Assembly (NCBI GenBank): GCA_001898185.1
Contig: MKTI01000006.1
Coordinates: 806,001 to 870,000 of the forward strand
Direction: 5' to 3'
DNA length: 64,000 nt
Source: Cellulomonas sp. 73-145
GTDB lineage: Bacteria > Actinomycetota > Actinomycetes > Actinomycetales > Cellulomonadaceae
Positions 16,768 to 25,416 of this stretch are shown in pieces (the stretch's first letter is position 1; each line of letters begins with the position of its first letter). Made by a program: the position numbers and the translations under genes. The notes below the pieces were generated by a model that was not told the DNA's origin, ran no database searches, and was given only the letters and a program-made list of their open reading frames with translations.

Positions 16768-17434
16768 GGGGCATGAGTCTTCTAGTTGGTGGAAGTCGCG
16801 GGACAACCCCGCTGTGGTTCATGCCCGGTGGGGCACGACTGTAGCGGGGGAGCCCGCCGGCCTGAGGAAGTCAGGTGGGGCCGGCGATGCGGTGCTGCGG
16901 CTGGTGCCGCCCGCTCCGGAGCGGATGACCTGAGGGGAAGGCTCGGGATAACAGCCATGTGACCCTGGTGGATCAGCGCGGTGCTGGGAGTCGTTGGCCG
17001 GTGCGCCTGCGGGCGCCGTGGCTCGTCGATGTGCGGTCGGCGGGTGGGTGCGCGTTCCGGGGCGCGTTCTGGCGGGAGGCTCTCTGTTCGGTCGGGAGCG
17101 GCGGCGTGGTGCGCTGCTCCTGACCGGGTTGGGGTCAGGCGGCGAGGAAGCCGGCGGTGAACGGCTCGGCCACGGACGCCTCGGCGCGGGGCAGGAATTT
17201 GCCGACGGGGGTGAGGGTGTACTGCTGTCCGGGATTGCCGGTCAGCTCGCCGAGCTGGCTCGCGGCGGCTACCAGACTGGCACTCGCCAACTCGCGATTG
17301 TCTGGCATGAGCGCCCTTACTTTCACACGCGTTCGGCTAACTGTCGCATGGGCTACTCGGTAGAGAGCGTAGAGGCCGCCACTGACACCACTAGATGAGC
17401 GAGTTAACCCCTCTAGCGAGACGCTGGTGTGGCG
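16768..17434. other. Gene-poor border of the island
   Basis: About 670 bases with no convincing gene except the doubtful small frame at 17135-17308. Base composition drops toward the right, with tracts such as GGCTAACTGTCGCATGGG and ACTAGATGAGCGAGTTAACC, marking the transition from the high-GC core to the island. No repeat matching the tRNA 3' end was seen by eye. Confidence 0.4.
17135..17308 (-). CDS. Possible small protein or gene remnant
   Basis: A 57-residue frame beginning MPDNRELASASLVAAASQ and containing LTGNPGQQYTLTPVGKFLPR, preceded by TAAGGGCG. Composition looks protein-like rather than random, but no family is recognised. It may be a decayed piece of a mobile-element gene, given the island border position. 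Confidence 0.3.
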   Translation of the reverse strand: MPDNRELASASLVAAASQLGELTGNPGQQYTLTPVGKFLPRAEASVAEPFTAGFLAA

Positions 17435-18655
17435 TCAGACGCCCGAAACCTCGTCGCGGTCACGAAGTACGAACGGCAGGAGCGCAACATGGATGAGCCG
17501 CGCCTGGTCATCGGTGGCCCGGAGGAGATAGTCGGTCCGCGCGTCCGAGTCGGCAGACGTCCGCGCGCCCGCGAACTGCGGGTGACTACGCAGCTTCACG
17601 TCCGCCTTCGCCAGGACGTCGGTCGCGTCGCCACCACGTATGAAGAGAATCAAGGCAGCCTTCGTGTCCCTCCAGACTGTGTAACTCACGAGCTGGTCGA
17701 TAGCCTCCGCAAACTTCTTCTCCCCATGCCAAACCTTGCACTCGCCGATGAACGCGTTGCGATCCTGATGTTGGATGAGAATGTCGGTCTTGCCCGCGCC
17801 GTTGAAGACCTCACCCCGGGCTGACCCCTCGAAGTTGCTGTTCAGGATGAACAGCAGTACGTCTCGAAGCTCCTCCTCGTTGAACTTCGTCGCGGTCCTC
17901 GGCAGGCGCTCGAAGGAATTGCCGACGGCTCGAAGGGTGCGCACGACGTCCTCGTATATCGCGTCCGCGAGCCTCGGCTCGGATGTTGGAGCGGCGTTAT
18001 TTGCGGCCTGATCAACGACGCGCACCGTCTTGCGGGCTACTGGCACCTGAATCTGTCGCGCACCCGGCGCCGAACGCACAGGAATGTCGAAGGCCCCGCT
18101 GAAGTCTGCGGCGGCGTCGAGCCTTTGCTTGCGCTGACTGGCGGCCTGAGCGACGTGTGCCCGGAGCTGTTGAAGCCACTGCTCGACGTCTTCGTTCACC
18201 CGCCCCACTGCTTGAGTGACGCGCGCCTGCAGGTTCTCGACCTGCGACTTCATCTGCGCTGGGTCAAGTTGCTGCGAAGTCATGGAGAACGTGATCTCGG
18301 TTCGCGCGATCTCGACGTCTGGGCCGGCCGACAGCGTATAGGTGCTCGCCCGATATGCCAGGAGCTGCGCATCGCCGGACACCGGCACAAAGAAATCCAC
18401 GCGCTGTGCCGCGACGTCGTAGGTCTCCCCAAACTCCCGCCGCCGGATCGTTGTCTCACGCGGCTCGCTTCGGGAAAGACTACTCCAGTCGACGACGATC
18501 TTCTCCAACGACGCCCTCTCGACAACGTAGTCAATCGCCGCACTTTGGTCGAAGCGCAGCCGCTCGGCGTCGTGATTCTCGACGTCGACCAAGGCGGCCT
18601 GGAGCCGACCATCGAGGTACGTGCGCAGTTCACCCTGCGAGCCCAGACGCGTCAT
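17435..18655 (-). CDS. Coiled-coil protein with C-terminal PD-(D/E)XK nuclease domain
   Basis: A 406-residue protein of unrecognised family. Residues 1-125 are a mixed alpha/beta region (VDFFVPVSGDAQLLAYRAS). Residues about 131-180 form a Gln/Glu/Arg-rich coiled coil (MKSQVENLQARVTQAVGRV). Residues about 255-345 carry a restriction-nuclease-like core: NGAGKTDILI (D291), then FIGECKVWHG (E305, K307) and AIDQLVSYTVW, whose Gln mirrors the Mrr-type Q-L motif. Composition is poorer in GC than core genes. It is next to a decayed integrase and a Hachiman-like pair, so a defence nuclease is the working inference; the N-terminal region could be the sensor. Confidence 0.7.
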   Translation of the reverse strand: MTRLGSQGELRTYLDGRLQAALVDVENHDAERLRFDQSAAIDYVVERASLEKIVVDWSSLSRSEPRETTIRRREFGETYDVAAQRVDFFVPVSGDAQLLAYRASTYTLSAGPDVEIARTEITFSMTSQQLDPAQMKSQVENLQARVTQAVGRVNEDVEQWLQQLRAHVAQAASQRKQRLDAAADFSGAFDIPVRSAPGARQIQVPVARKTVRVVDQAANNAAPTSEPRLADAIYEDVVRTLRAVGNSFERLPRTATKFNEEELRDVLLFILNSNFEGSARGEVFNGAGKTDILIQHQDRNAFIGECKVWHGEKKFAEAIDQLVSYTVWRDTKAALILFIRGGDATDVLAKADVKLRSHPQFAGARTSADSDARTDYLLRATDDQARLIHVALLPFVLRDRDEVSGV

Positions 18656-18839
18656 GTCTCGGACCCTAGTGGCCCCTTCCTCGGCGAAGGGAGTGTTCGC
18701 TGAGGCGTGGGGCGATGGGGTGACGACGTCAGACCCTCATGAAACGGCCTGGCCATGAACGGTGCTGACTGGTTGCGCCTTGAGGGGTGCTTCATCAGCT
18801 GGTGCTTGGCCGAAGAGGGCGCTGGTGCGCACGAGGTCC

Positions 18840-19340
18840 CTAGCGCGTGATGCGGAACCAGCTCGGCGGCATCGACGCGAGGCTTCCGCCGCTGCCGAGG
18901 GTTTGCAGCAACCGGTAGCCTGCCGCAGTGGGCCCGACCCACCTCGCCGCGCGCAGCGGGACCACGTTCGGCTGAGCCGAGGGGCGGGCCATCACGCTGT
19001 CGAACACTTCGGTCCAGCGGTCGCTGTCGCGCCGCCACATATCCGCGTAGGTGCGGAGGACCAGCATCGGGTCCGGATGGCCCCACGCGGTGCGCTACCT
19101 AGACGGGCGTCATGCCGGCACACGAGCAGAGCTACGCCTAGCAGCGCCGCCGGTCGTGGAGCCCGACGCCGCCCTTGTTGCGCCCCGTGGGCAGCCCGAT
19201 CGCCACCCACGCCGGGCCGAATGCCCGACGGATGAAGTTCGGGTGGCTTGCGCGTTGGACGGCGGGTCGCCCCTGGCGAGTGTGCCGAACATGTAGTCGG
19301 TCGGAGCCAGGTCAACCATGAGGCCAACCGTTCTGGTCTC
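18840..19340 (-). pseudogene. Decayed tyrosine-type integrase (C-terminal catalytic part)
   Basis: Integrase-like sequence is spread across several minus-strand frames with stops between them. DYMFGTLARGDP near 19300 is followed by FIRRAFGPAWVAIGLPTGRN and GVGLHDRR, then GVALLVCRHDARL, and finally AWGHPDPMLVLRTYADMW and RWTEVFDSVMARP ending at 18840. The last block matches the consensus tail of actinobacterial tyrosine recombinases (GH....T..YAHLWP), where the catalytic Tyr sits, and the HDRR block corresponds to the H-x-x-R box. At least two frameshifts and one stop make it inactive. It is the only mobility gene seen in the island. Confidence 0.7.
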
Positions 19341-19456
19341 ACTCGCCGCCTGAGAACCGGTGTTACCCACTCGTGCAGCAGACCCCTCAGCAGTCGCGCT
19401 TGCCGCAGGGAAGTGAGTCCGGCCCGCTGCCTCCGGTCGCCTGGTCGGTGTTCGCC

Positions 19457-22400
19457 CTAGAAGAAGCTGAGCTGCCCTCCGACCGCGCGCGTGATGGTCA
19501 CCGTCGTGCCGCGAAGGGTGTAGTCGAGGAGTAGACCGCTGTCGAGGACTGCAGTGACGCCAGCGTGATCACGTGCCACGACGATCCCGAGAACCGATCC
19601 GTCGCCAGCCAGGACCTCGAGTTCGTTGCCGTCGCTGGAGGGGACGATGGTGACAGGCAACGGCTCATCCGAGGGTTCCAAGGCTGGGTTCTCGTTACCC
19701 AGACGGACCTGGCCAGTAACCGACCCCGTTGCCATTAGCTGGCTCAGCTTGTGCCGGTCCGCGCCCTGGACGTACTGCAGCAGATCGAGCACGTCCGTCG
19801 GGGTTGCGCCGAGGTCAGCGCGCCAGCCGCGGATGTGCTGCTCGCGGAGGTATTCGCGCAACTCCAGTTCATCCAGCCCGCGGTCGCGTGCGATCCGACC
19901 GATGTCCCGTGCGAGGGACCGGGACTTCACGTCCCTGACGAGCAGGTCGACGGCCAGTGGGGTGTCTACGCCGTAGCGGAGGTGGGCGGAAGTCGTTGCG
20001 AATAGTTGAACCAAGCTCAAGCGCGACAGGAGGATCTCGTTCGCTTGCGCAATAACGAGGCCGACGGTCCATGAGAGGTAGTGCTGCACACCCTCGCTGA
20101 TGCCGTCGACCATCTGCTCGAGCCGGAACGCTGCATCCTGGACCGCACTGAGATGGGTGTCTGCCAGATCGCTGAGGTCGCGGCCCGCAATCCAGTCGCG
20201 AATTACCGCGTCGGTAGCGACCTCGATGGGGGCACCTTTGGGGGAGGCTCGGAATCTCCAGCTCCTACCCCGCTCCGGCAGCTGCAGCAGTTGTGCGTAG
20301 ACCTCCTGCTCGGCGAGCAGCCCCAAGGTCGCGTCGAGAGTCGCCTCGTCGAACGCGTCCAGGAGTTGAGCCCGATCTGCGAGACGAACGGCGATTGACT
20401 CGATCGCGGCAGCTGATCCGAGGCTCGTGCCGGCTTGCGCCCAGCGGCGACGGGAAGCCTGCGGTGTGTGCGCGTACTGGGTGGCGACGACATCAGCCAG
20501 TGCGAGCCACCGGGACTTCAGATCATTGGGCAGTTGTGTGAAGGCGAAGAGTCGAGTGACGACGTCCTGCCAGGTGTGAGTCGCGCGAAGGTCGGGAACG
20601 AGTTCGAGGGCATGGAGGACGAACCAGACGTAGTTGACGAAACCGCCGGCCGCACCCTCGGGAGGCAGTCGCAAGATCGCGTCGTGCGTTTGGGCGACCA
20701 ACGCCTCCGCCTCCGACAGGGCGGCCAGAGCGGTGTCGCCGGTGAGCGTCGAGCGGACCTCTAGGTCGTTCGGTGTGGGTGCAAGCCGATCGAAGTCGCG
20801 GCGCTGCAGAGGCTTTTGCAAGGACAGAACGATCCAGCCTTCGGACTCCTTTCCGGCGCGGCCGGCTCGACCCACCGCGTTGAGCAACTGCGCGGCCGAC
20901 ATGCGCTGGCCGGGGTCCTGACCCTCGTACTCGGTTGTCGCGATGACCACCGTCCGCACCGGAAGGTTCACGCCGTCCGTCAGAGTGCTGGTCGCTACTA
21001 CCGCTTTGATTGTTTCAGCACGGATCGCGTCCTCTACTGCCTCCTGCACCTCGACAGGAAGTCCCGCGTGGTGGTAGGCGACGCCCTTGCGGACGCAGCC
21101 GACAAGCGGGTGGCCGGCGCCGAGGCGCGCGGCAAGCGAGTCAGCAAGGCCCTGCGAACGAGGGTCGTCTTCCAGTTCGGCAGCCATGATGATCGCTGCG
21201 TTGCGCGCGATGTTGCGCTGGGAGACAACCATCAGGAGGCTGCCCGCTCGGAGGAGCAGCGTGGCTGTCCTTGCCGTGGTCGCGTACGCCGGAGATGTGT
21301 CGTCAGGCCCCGTCTTGCGCTTCATGTTGTCGGCTCTGAGGACGAGTTGGCCGATCGGTGTCTCGTCGCTCGTGACTAGGCGCCGCTCTGTCTCACGTGT
21401 TGGTCGGACGGCGAGCTGAGCTCGCAGGTCGTAGTGGATCGTGTCTCCCGCGCCACGGCGGCCGGGTATAACGGTCCGACTCTCCTCGATCTTGTCCGTA
21501 GCGGTGAGGATGTGCAGCCGACGTGGTGCACGCCAATCGTCAGTGAACAGCACCTCTCCGGCTCCCGACGACGTCCACGCAGCGAGCGCCGCGGCGTTCC
21601 CCATCACTCCGGAGAACAGCATCAGCCTCGCGTCACTGGCGTCCAGCAGGGACAAGAGCCCTTCCAGGAGGAGTCCACGACCGCCGGACTGAGCAATGAG
21701 GTGCGCCTCGTCGATGATGAACAAGCTGAACCGTTCGAGAACCTCCTGCGGCGATTGGCGCAGAGCGTTCATAAGCCGTTCGGGCGTCATCACCTCGACT
21801 TGCGGTGTCGGAGCGGAATCCTCCTCGGTTGCGTCCAGACCACCACCCGTGAGGTCTTGGGCCCCGAATCCGTCGGGGAGATCCGCACCCAACCGCCGGT
21901 CGATGTACCTGAGGCGGGACCGGAGCGACTGACGCATCTCTCGGCCAAGGCTGCGTAGCGGCGTCACGTAGCAGACGTCGCCCTCGTCCTGTGCCATGTG
22001 TGCGCAGATGATCAACTGTGCGAGCAGCGTCTTGCCGGCACTGGTCGGGACCGACACCAGAAGCCTCGTGGTCGTCTGGCTCAGCGGGTTGATCGTCGGG
22101 TCGGTGACGAGTCTCCGCTGCGGCGGCCAGAGAGTCAGGACTGGCTGCCGGTCGAGCGTGAACGCCTGCTTCACGGCGGTGGGAACGTCTTGTGGAAGGA
22201 CCGCCCACAAGCTGCTCTTGCTGAGGTCGTCAGCGATCGCGAGGAGGTGCGCCGCTACCCATCGGGTGTCCAGCTCGCTCAGGCCAACCTCGTCGCGAAG
22301 GACGAGGAGCAGGTGCCCGCGAGCGTCCTCAAGCGCCCGGGTCTGGCCTTCGCGCAGGTACGTGGTGAGGTCGGCGATGGCACGCAAGAGTCGCTGCGTC

Positions 22401-22978
22401 GGGCCGAAGGTTGTCCCGTCAAGGTTGACCAGGTCAGAGCCACGCGTCAGTCCCGTTGCCGCCGCAGCCCATATCCGTAGGCGCTGGTTGAGCCCGATCA
22501 TGTCGAGGCCAAGCAGGAGGGTCCCGGCTTGAAGGGCGACGTCGGCGCCTTCGTTGAAGGCCGCGGGTTCGGCGAGGAGGGTCCGGATCTTGCGGTGGAC
22601 CGCGCCTGCGTTCGGGCTCTCGTCGGCACGGTGGTATCCGACCTGCGCCGCGAACGCAGTGGCCAGGCGCACGCGGTCGGTCAGTCCGGGATCCTCCAGG
22701 AGGAGGTCTAGGACGTGGGCACTGACAGCGAAAGCTCGGCGCCGTTGCGAGATGGAGTAGCGAGACGCCCCAGTTGCCGAAGCGATCCCATGCAGGTACC
22801 AAGCTGCACGTCGCAGAGGCGCTAGGTCGGCGCGAAAGCCTGTCTCCGTGAGGCCGCGGACCAGCTCGATCTCGAGTTCGGCGATGAGTTCGGTCAGCTC
22901 GGCAACGGTGGGGAGCTCACTAAGTTCGGCATCGATGAATGCGCCGCCGATGTGGTCCGCGGCTAGAGCGCGGTCCAT
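19457..22978 (-). CDS. HamB-like superfamily 2 helicase (Hachiman-type defence)
   Basis: A 1173-residue Ski2/Hel308-like DExH helicase. Residues 1-300 are an all-helical N-terminal region. The motor shows Walker A PTSAGKT (311-317), DEAH box IIDEAHL (423-426), FSGVMGN (motif III-like, 455-461), YHHAGL (635-640), motif V ATSTLTDGVNLPV (662-674) and motif VI LLNAVGRAGRAG. About 400 further residues follow without a recognised domain. The gene overlaps the upstream DUF1837-like nuclease by 16 bases. A nuclease plus large helicase with this overlap is the layout of Hachiman (HamAB) and AbpAB anti-phage systems; a repair helicase is the alternative. Confidence 0.8.
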   Translation of the reverse strand: MDRALAADHIGGAFIDAELSELPTVAELTELIAELEIELVRGLTETGFRADLAPLRRAAWYLHGIASATGASRYSISQRRRAFAVSAHVLDLLLEDPGLTDRVRLATAFAAQVGYHRADESPNAGAVHRKIRTLLAEPAAFNEGADVALQAGTLLLGLDMIGLNQRLRIWAAAATGLTRGSDLVNLDGTTFGPTQRLLRAIADLTTYLREGQTRALEDARGHLLLVLRDEVGLSELDTRWVAAHLLAIADDLSKSSLWAVLPQDVPTAVKQAFTLDRQPVLTLWPPQRRLVTDPTINPLSQTTTRLLVSVPTSAGKTLLAQLIICAHMAQDEGDVCYVTPLRSLGREMRQSLRSRLRYIDRRLGADLPDGFGAQDLTGGGLDATEEDSAPTPQVEVMTPERLMNALRQSPQEVLERFSLFIIDEAHLIAQSGGRGLLLEGLLSLLDASDARLMLFSGVMGNAAALAAWTSSGAGEVLFTDDWRAPRRLHILTATDKIEESRTVIPGRRGAGDTIHYDLRAQLAVRPTRETERRLVTSDETPIGQLVLRADNMKRKTGPDDTSPAYATTARTATLLLRAGSLLMVVSQRNIARNAAIIMAAELEDDPRSQGLADSLAARLGAGHPLVGCVRKGVAYHHAGLPVEVQEAVEDAIRAETIKAVVATSTLTDGVNLPVRTVVIATTEYEGQDPGQRMSAAQLLNAVGRAGRAGKESEGWIVLSLQKPLQRRDFDRLAPTPNDLEVRSTLTGDTALAALSEAEALVAQTHDAILRLPPEGAAGGFVNYVWFVLHALELVPDLRATHTWQDVVTRLFAFTQLPNDLKSRWLALADVVATQYAHTPQASRRRWAQAGTSLGSAAAIESIAVRLADRAQLLDAFDEATLDATLGLLAEQEVYAQLLQLPERGRSWRFRASPKGAPIEVATDAVIRDWIAGRDLSDLADTHLSAVQDAAFRLEQMVDGISEGVQHYLSWTVGLVIAQANEILLSRLSLVQLFATTSAHLRYGVDTPLAVDLLVRDVKSRSLARDIGRIARDRGLDELELREYLREQHIRGWRADLGATPTDVLDLLQYVQGADRHKLSQLMATGSVTGQVRLGNENPALEPSDEPLPVTIVPSSDGNELEVLAGDGSVLGIVVARDHAGVTAVLDSGLLLDYTLRGTTVTITRAVGGQLSFF

Positions 22979-23904
22979 GCGTAGCTCCTCACCATGGTCG
23001 CGATCTCGACATAGCAGCTGATGCTCGCGGCGAGACCTCGGAGCTGGCCGGGCTTGTTGAGCAGCGGCAACTTGCCGGCCATGCCCGCGAACGGCGTCGC
23101 GGGGAGGTGCTGGTGGGTGGCGAGCATCACGCCGGCGCCGACGACTTCATCGCCTTGGACCCATGCCGCGGGAAGCTCAGTGACTAGGGCCATCACATCC
23201 TTGGACGTGTCGCTCGACACGCCGCTGAACGTGCCAACGATCTTGGCGACGTACCGCTGGCCTTCGTCATCGAGCTGCGCATATGCCTTGTTCAGGCTCG
23301 CCGTCAGTGACCCTGTACCCGTGTTCTTCTTGCTCTCCCAAAGTCGGAAGCGAAGATCGCCCGTGCCTGCCTCGTAGATGGAGAAGCCATCGCCTCCGGC
23401 GTCCGTGATGTCACCCTTCGGGTCGGGCTGGACGCGAACAGCAGGATTGTCCTTGGTCAGGAGGTGCCAGAGCCACTCGCCAACGTGCCCATGCAGGTGA
23501 TCATCGCTCTTCGCAGAGCCCGGCAGGCCGAAGACCGGTTCAACGAAGGCTCCGATCACGCGGTCGAGCGGAGCTGCGATCCTGGTCCCTGCCAACGTGT
23601 TCCGGCGCCACTCGGCATAGAGATGTGCCGCGGGACCGAAGCGGACCGCCATGATCGTGTCGATCAGCACCCAGGCGAGCGCCCCGGCCTCCTCGAGCGA
23701 GAGGTCGACGCGGACGTGTGAACTCCACTCACACTTGCCGGGCGCCCCGGTGCCGTCGTGGAAGGTGCGCGGCAGATAGTCGTGAACCGTCAGGCGATTG
23801 CTAGTTCTGGCGAACTCCTCCGATGCGGCGGCAGTCGGCTGGCTCGGCAGGGGGACCCTCGCCCGTCGTGCGGCTTCGTCTGACTTGCTCAAAGAAGCCC
23901 ACAC
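22963..23904 (-). CDS. HamA-like nuclease (DUF1837-type, Hachiman defence)
   Basis: A 313-residue protein with a DUF1837-like core: DDHLHGHVGEWLWHLLTKDNP (split at residue 134-153), then GGDGFSIYE (D172) and LWESKKN (E190, K192), forming a PD-(D/E)XK-type D...ExK catalytic set. HamA/AbpA nucleases share this order and nick or degrade DNA when the partner helicase loses control of them. GTG 23904 is the furthest start with no clear ribosome binding site, so a leaderless mRNA or a slightly later start is possible. It is the first gene of a two-gene unit with the helicase. Family assignment is from motif pattern, not a search. Confidence 0.68.
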   Translation of the reverse strand: MWASLSKSDEAARRARVPLPSQPTAAASEEFARTSNRLTVHDYLPRTFHDGTGAPGKCEWSSHVRVDLSLEEAGALAWVLIDTIMAVRFGPAAHLYAEWRRNTLAGTRIAAPLDRVIGAFVEPVFGLPGSAKSDDHLHGHVGEWLWHLLTKDNPAVRVQPDPKGDITDAGGDGFSIYEAGTGDLRFRLWESKKNTGTGSLTASLNKAYAQLDDEGQRYVAKIVGTFSGVSSDTSKDVMALVTELPAAWVQGDEVVGAGVMLATHQHLPATPFAGMAGKLPLLNKPGQLRGLAASISCYVEIATMVRSYAWTAL

Positions 23905-24121
23905 GTGAGTTCGGTGTGCACCGGGATCGTTCTCACGCTGTCATCATCGCGTCATTCGCATGTCGCTGTCTGGCAGTCAGGCTTCGCGGCAGTCAGCGAC
24001 TTCGCGCGACCGCGAACTGCGAGAGTACCTGCAGGGCGTTGTTCTCGGGGATCAGTTCTGAGCGCGAGGCGGTTCAGGCGTTCGGTCACCGGACAATGCC
24101 TTCCCCTCCAGGCGACCCGCC

Positions 24122-24928
24122 TCAGCCACCGCCCGTCGGCGCCGGAGGGACTGGTGCGGCTGGGCTCGGTGGCGTTGGGCTGTTCGGCGTCTTCTTTCCC
24201 AGCGGCCAGTGCAGGCCTTCCGCCAGCTTGGAGACGCGCTCGCGAAACACGATCAGCCCACCGACGATTGCCAGGATCCCGGCGCCGATGGTCAGCGCAG
24301 CCGGCCAGTTCCGCTGACCCCACCACGCCAGGCGCTGGAACCAGTTACCACCGACCTCCAGGTCGGTGGCTAGCTCCATCGTGTTCGTCGAGGCGTAGTT
24401 CGCTCCGACGACCAGTGGCTTGATCTCCGCCGTCAGGCTATGCCGGCCGGGGCTGTCGGCCGTGACCGTCCACGACCACTGGTATAACCCTGCCCCGTTG
24501 ATGCTGCGCTCGATCCAGCGGTCTTCCCCCACCGACGGCGACGAGACGGTCACATGCGCGTCGCCACCGTTCAGGCGAGCCATCAGCCGGCACGTGACGA
24601 GGACTGCGGATGACGACTCCGCCTGCCCGGTGCGCACGTGCGTCGCCGCGGGCAGCGGGTTGTCGTTCGCGTCGATTACCAGCCGGTAATCCAGCGACAC
24701 CGCGACCTTCGAGCTCATGTACCGCGGCCAGTCGACCTGCGCCCGGGTCGACGCCGCACTGGCCGCGTCACGACACGCAGTCTGGTACGCCTCAAGCTGG
24801 CTCGCCTGCGCGACCGGCGGGCCAGTCGGCTCCGCGCTACGCTGCGCCGGCCCGCATCCGCCCAGTGCAGCCAGGGCGCCGACCATCAGCGCCACGAAGA
24901 CCCATCGCCGTGCCTGGAGTGCAGTCAT
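24122..24928 (-). CDS. Lipoprotein with C-terminal membrane anchor, unknown function
   Basis: A 268-residue protein starting at ATG 24928 behind AAAGGGGG. Residues 1-25 form a signal peptide with lipobox (LAALGGCGPAQ, Cys25). The extracellular part has two more cysteines (TACRDAAS, VTCRLMARL) and a beta-rich stretch (YQWSWTVTADSPGRHSLTAEI). A second membrane segment lies near residues 213-232 (NWPAALTIGAGILAIVGGLI), followed by a Pro-rich cytoplasmic tail. Having both a lipid anchor and a C-terminal membrane helix is uncommon. It lies in the island directly downstream of nothing else on its strand; a sensor or channel-like accessory to defence is speculative. Confidence 0.65.
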   Translation of the reverse strand: MTALQARRWVFVALMVGALAALGGCGPAQRSAEPTGPPVAQASQLEAYQTACRDAASAASTRAQVDWPRYMSSKVAVSLDYRLVIDANDNPLPAATHVRTGQAESSSAVLVTCRLMARLNGGDAHVTVSSPSVGEDRWIERSINGAGLYQWSWTVTADSPGRHSLTAEIKPLVVGANYASTNTMELATDLEVGGNWFQRLAWWGQRNWPAALTIGAGILAIVGGLIVFRERVSKLAEGLHWPLGKKTPNSPTPPSPAAPVPPAPTGGG

Positions 24929-25416
24929 GGCGAGCCCCCTTTGCCCCTTACGCCCGACGCTTGACCCGAACAAGTGGCACGTCGAGGGACCTTTGTCTCT
25001 ATTGAGCGGGTGTCGCCGCGCGCCGTCTGAGTCGCGCACTGCCCTGCGAGTGCGAGGACGGGGTCGGGTGCGCGCCGTCGCGGTGGTCGGCCCACGAGGT
25101 CGCACGGAGCGCGGTCAGATGGTGCGCTCTGCCGCCGATTGAGCCGTCAGTCGTCCGGCTCATGCCGCCCGGCGTTCCCGTCTGTGGAGGCGAGAACTCC
25201 TTAAAGTTGATGTGGGGAGCGGGCTCGCGTCGGAGTCGTGAGTCGGCCGGGCACTGCGTTCGGCATCCTGGACCTCGCGCTCTGGGACTGCGGAGCGGCC
25301 GGCACGCGTCTCGACGAAGGTCCTCGACTCATCAGACCACGATGACCCGGCCGGTACCGGGCGGGGAGCGCGCTCGCGATACTTGTCGGAGTACCTCTGG
25401 ACCGGAGGAGTCGGCA
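24929..25416. other. Intergenic region within the island
   Basis: About 490 bases between the divergent lipoprotein and NucS-like genes. No gene, tRNA or convincing repeat is visible. It should hold the two divergent promoters; the only clear signals are the ribosome binding sites at each end. Confidence 0.4.

Noticed and set aside
16498..16806. Protein-coding extension of the small lipoprotein frame up to 16806
   Set aside because: This part translates the tRNA gene (AQLAEQRTFNPRVVGSIPTG is a typical tRNA artefact); the lipoprotein signal at 16497 marks the true start.
16994..17398. 134-codon plus-strand frame at the island border
   Set aside because: Gly/Arg-rich composition without domain, opposite a slightly better small frame; not supported as a gene.
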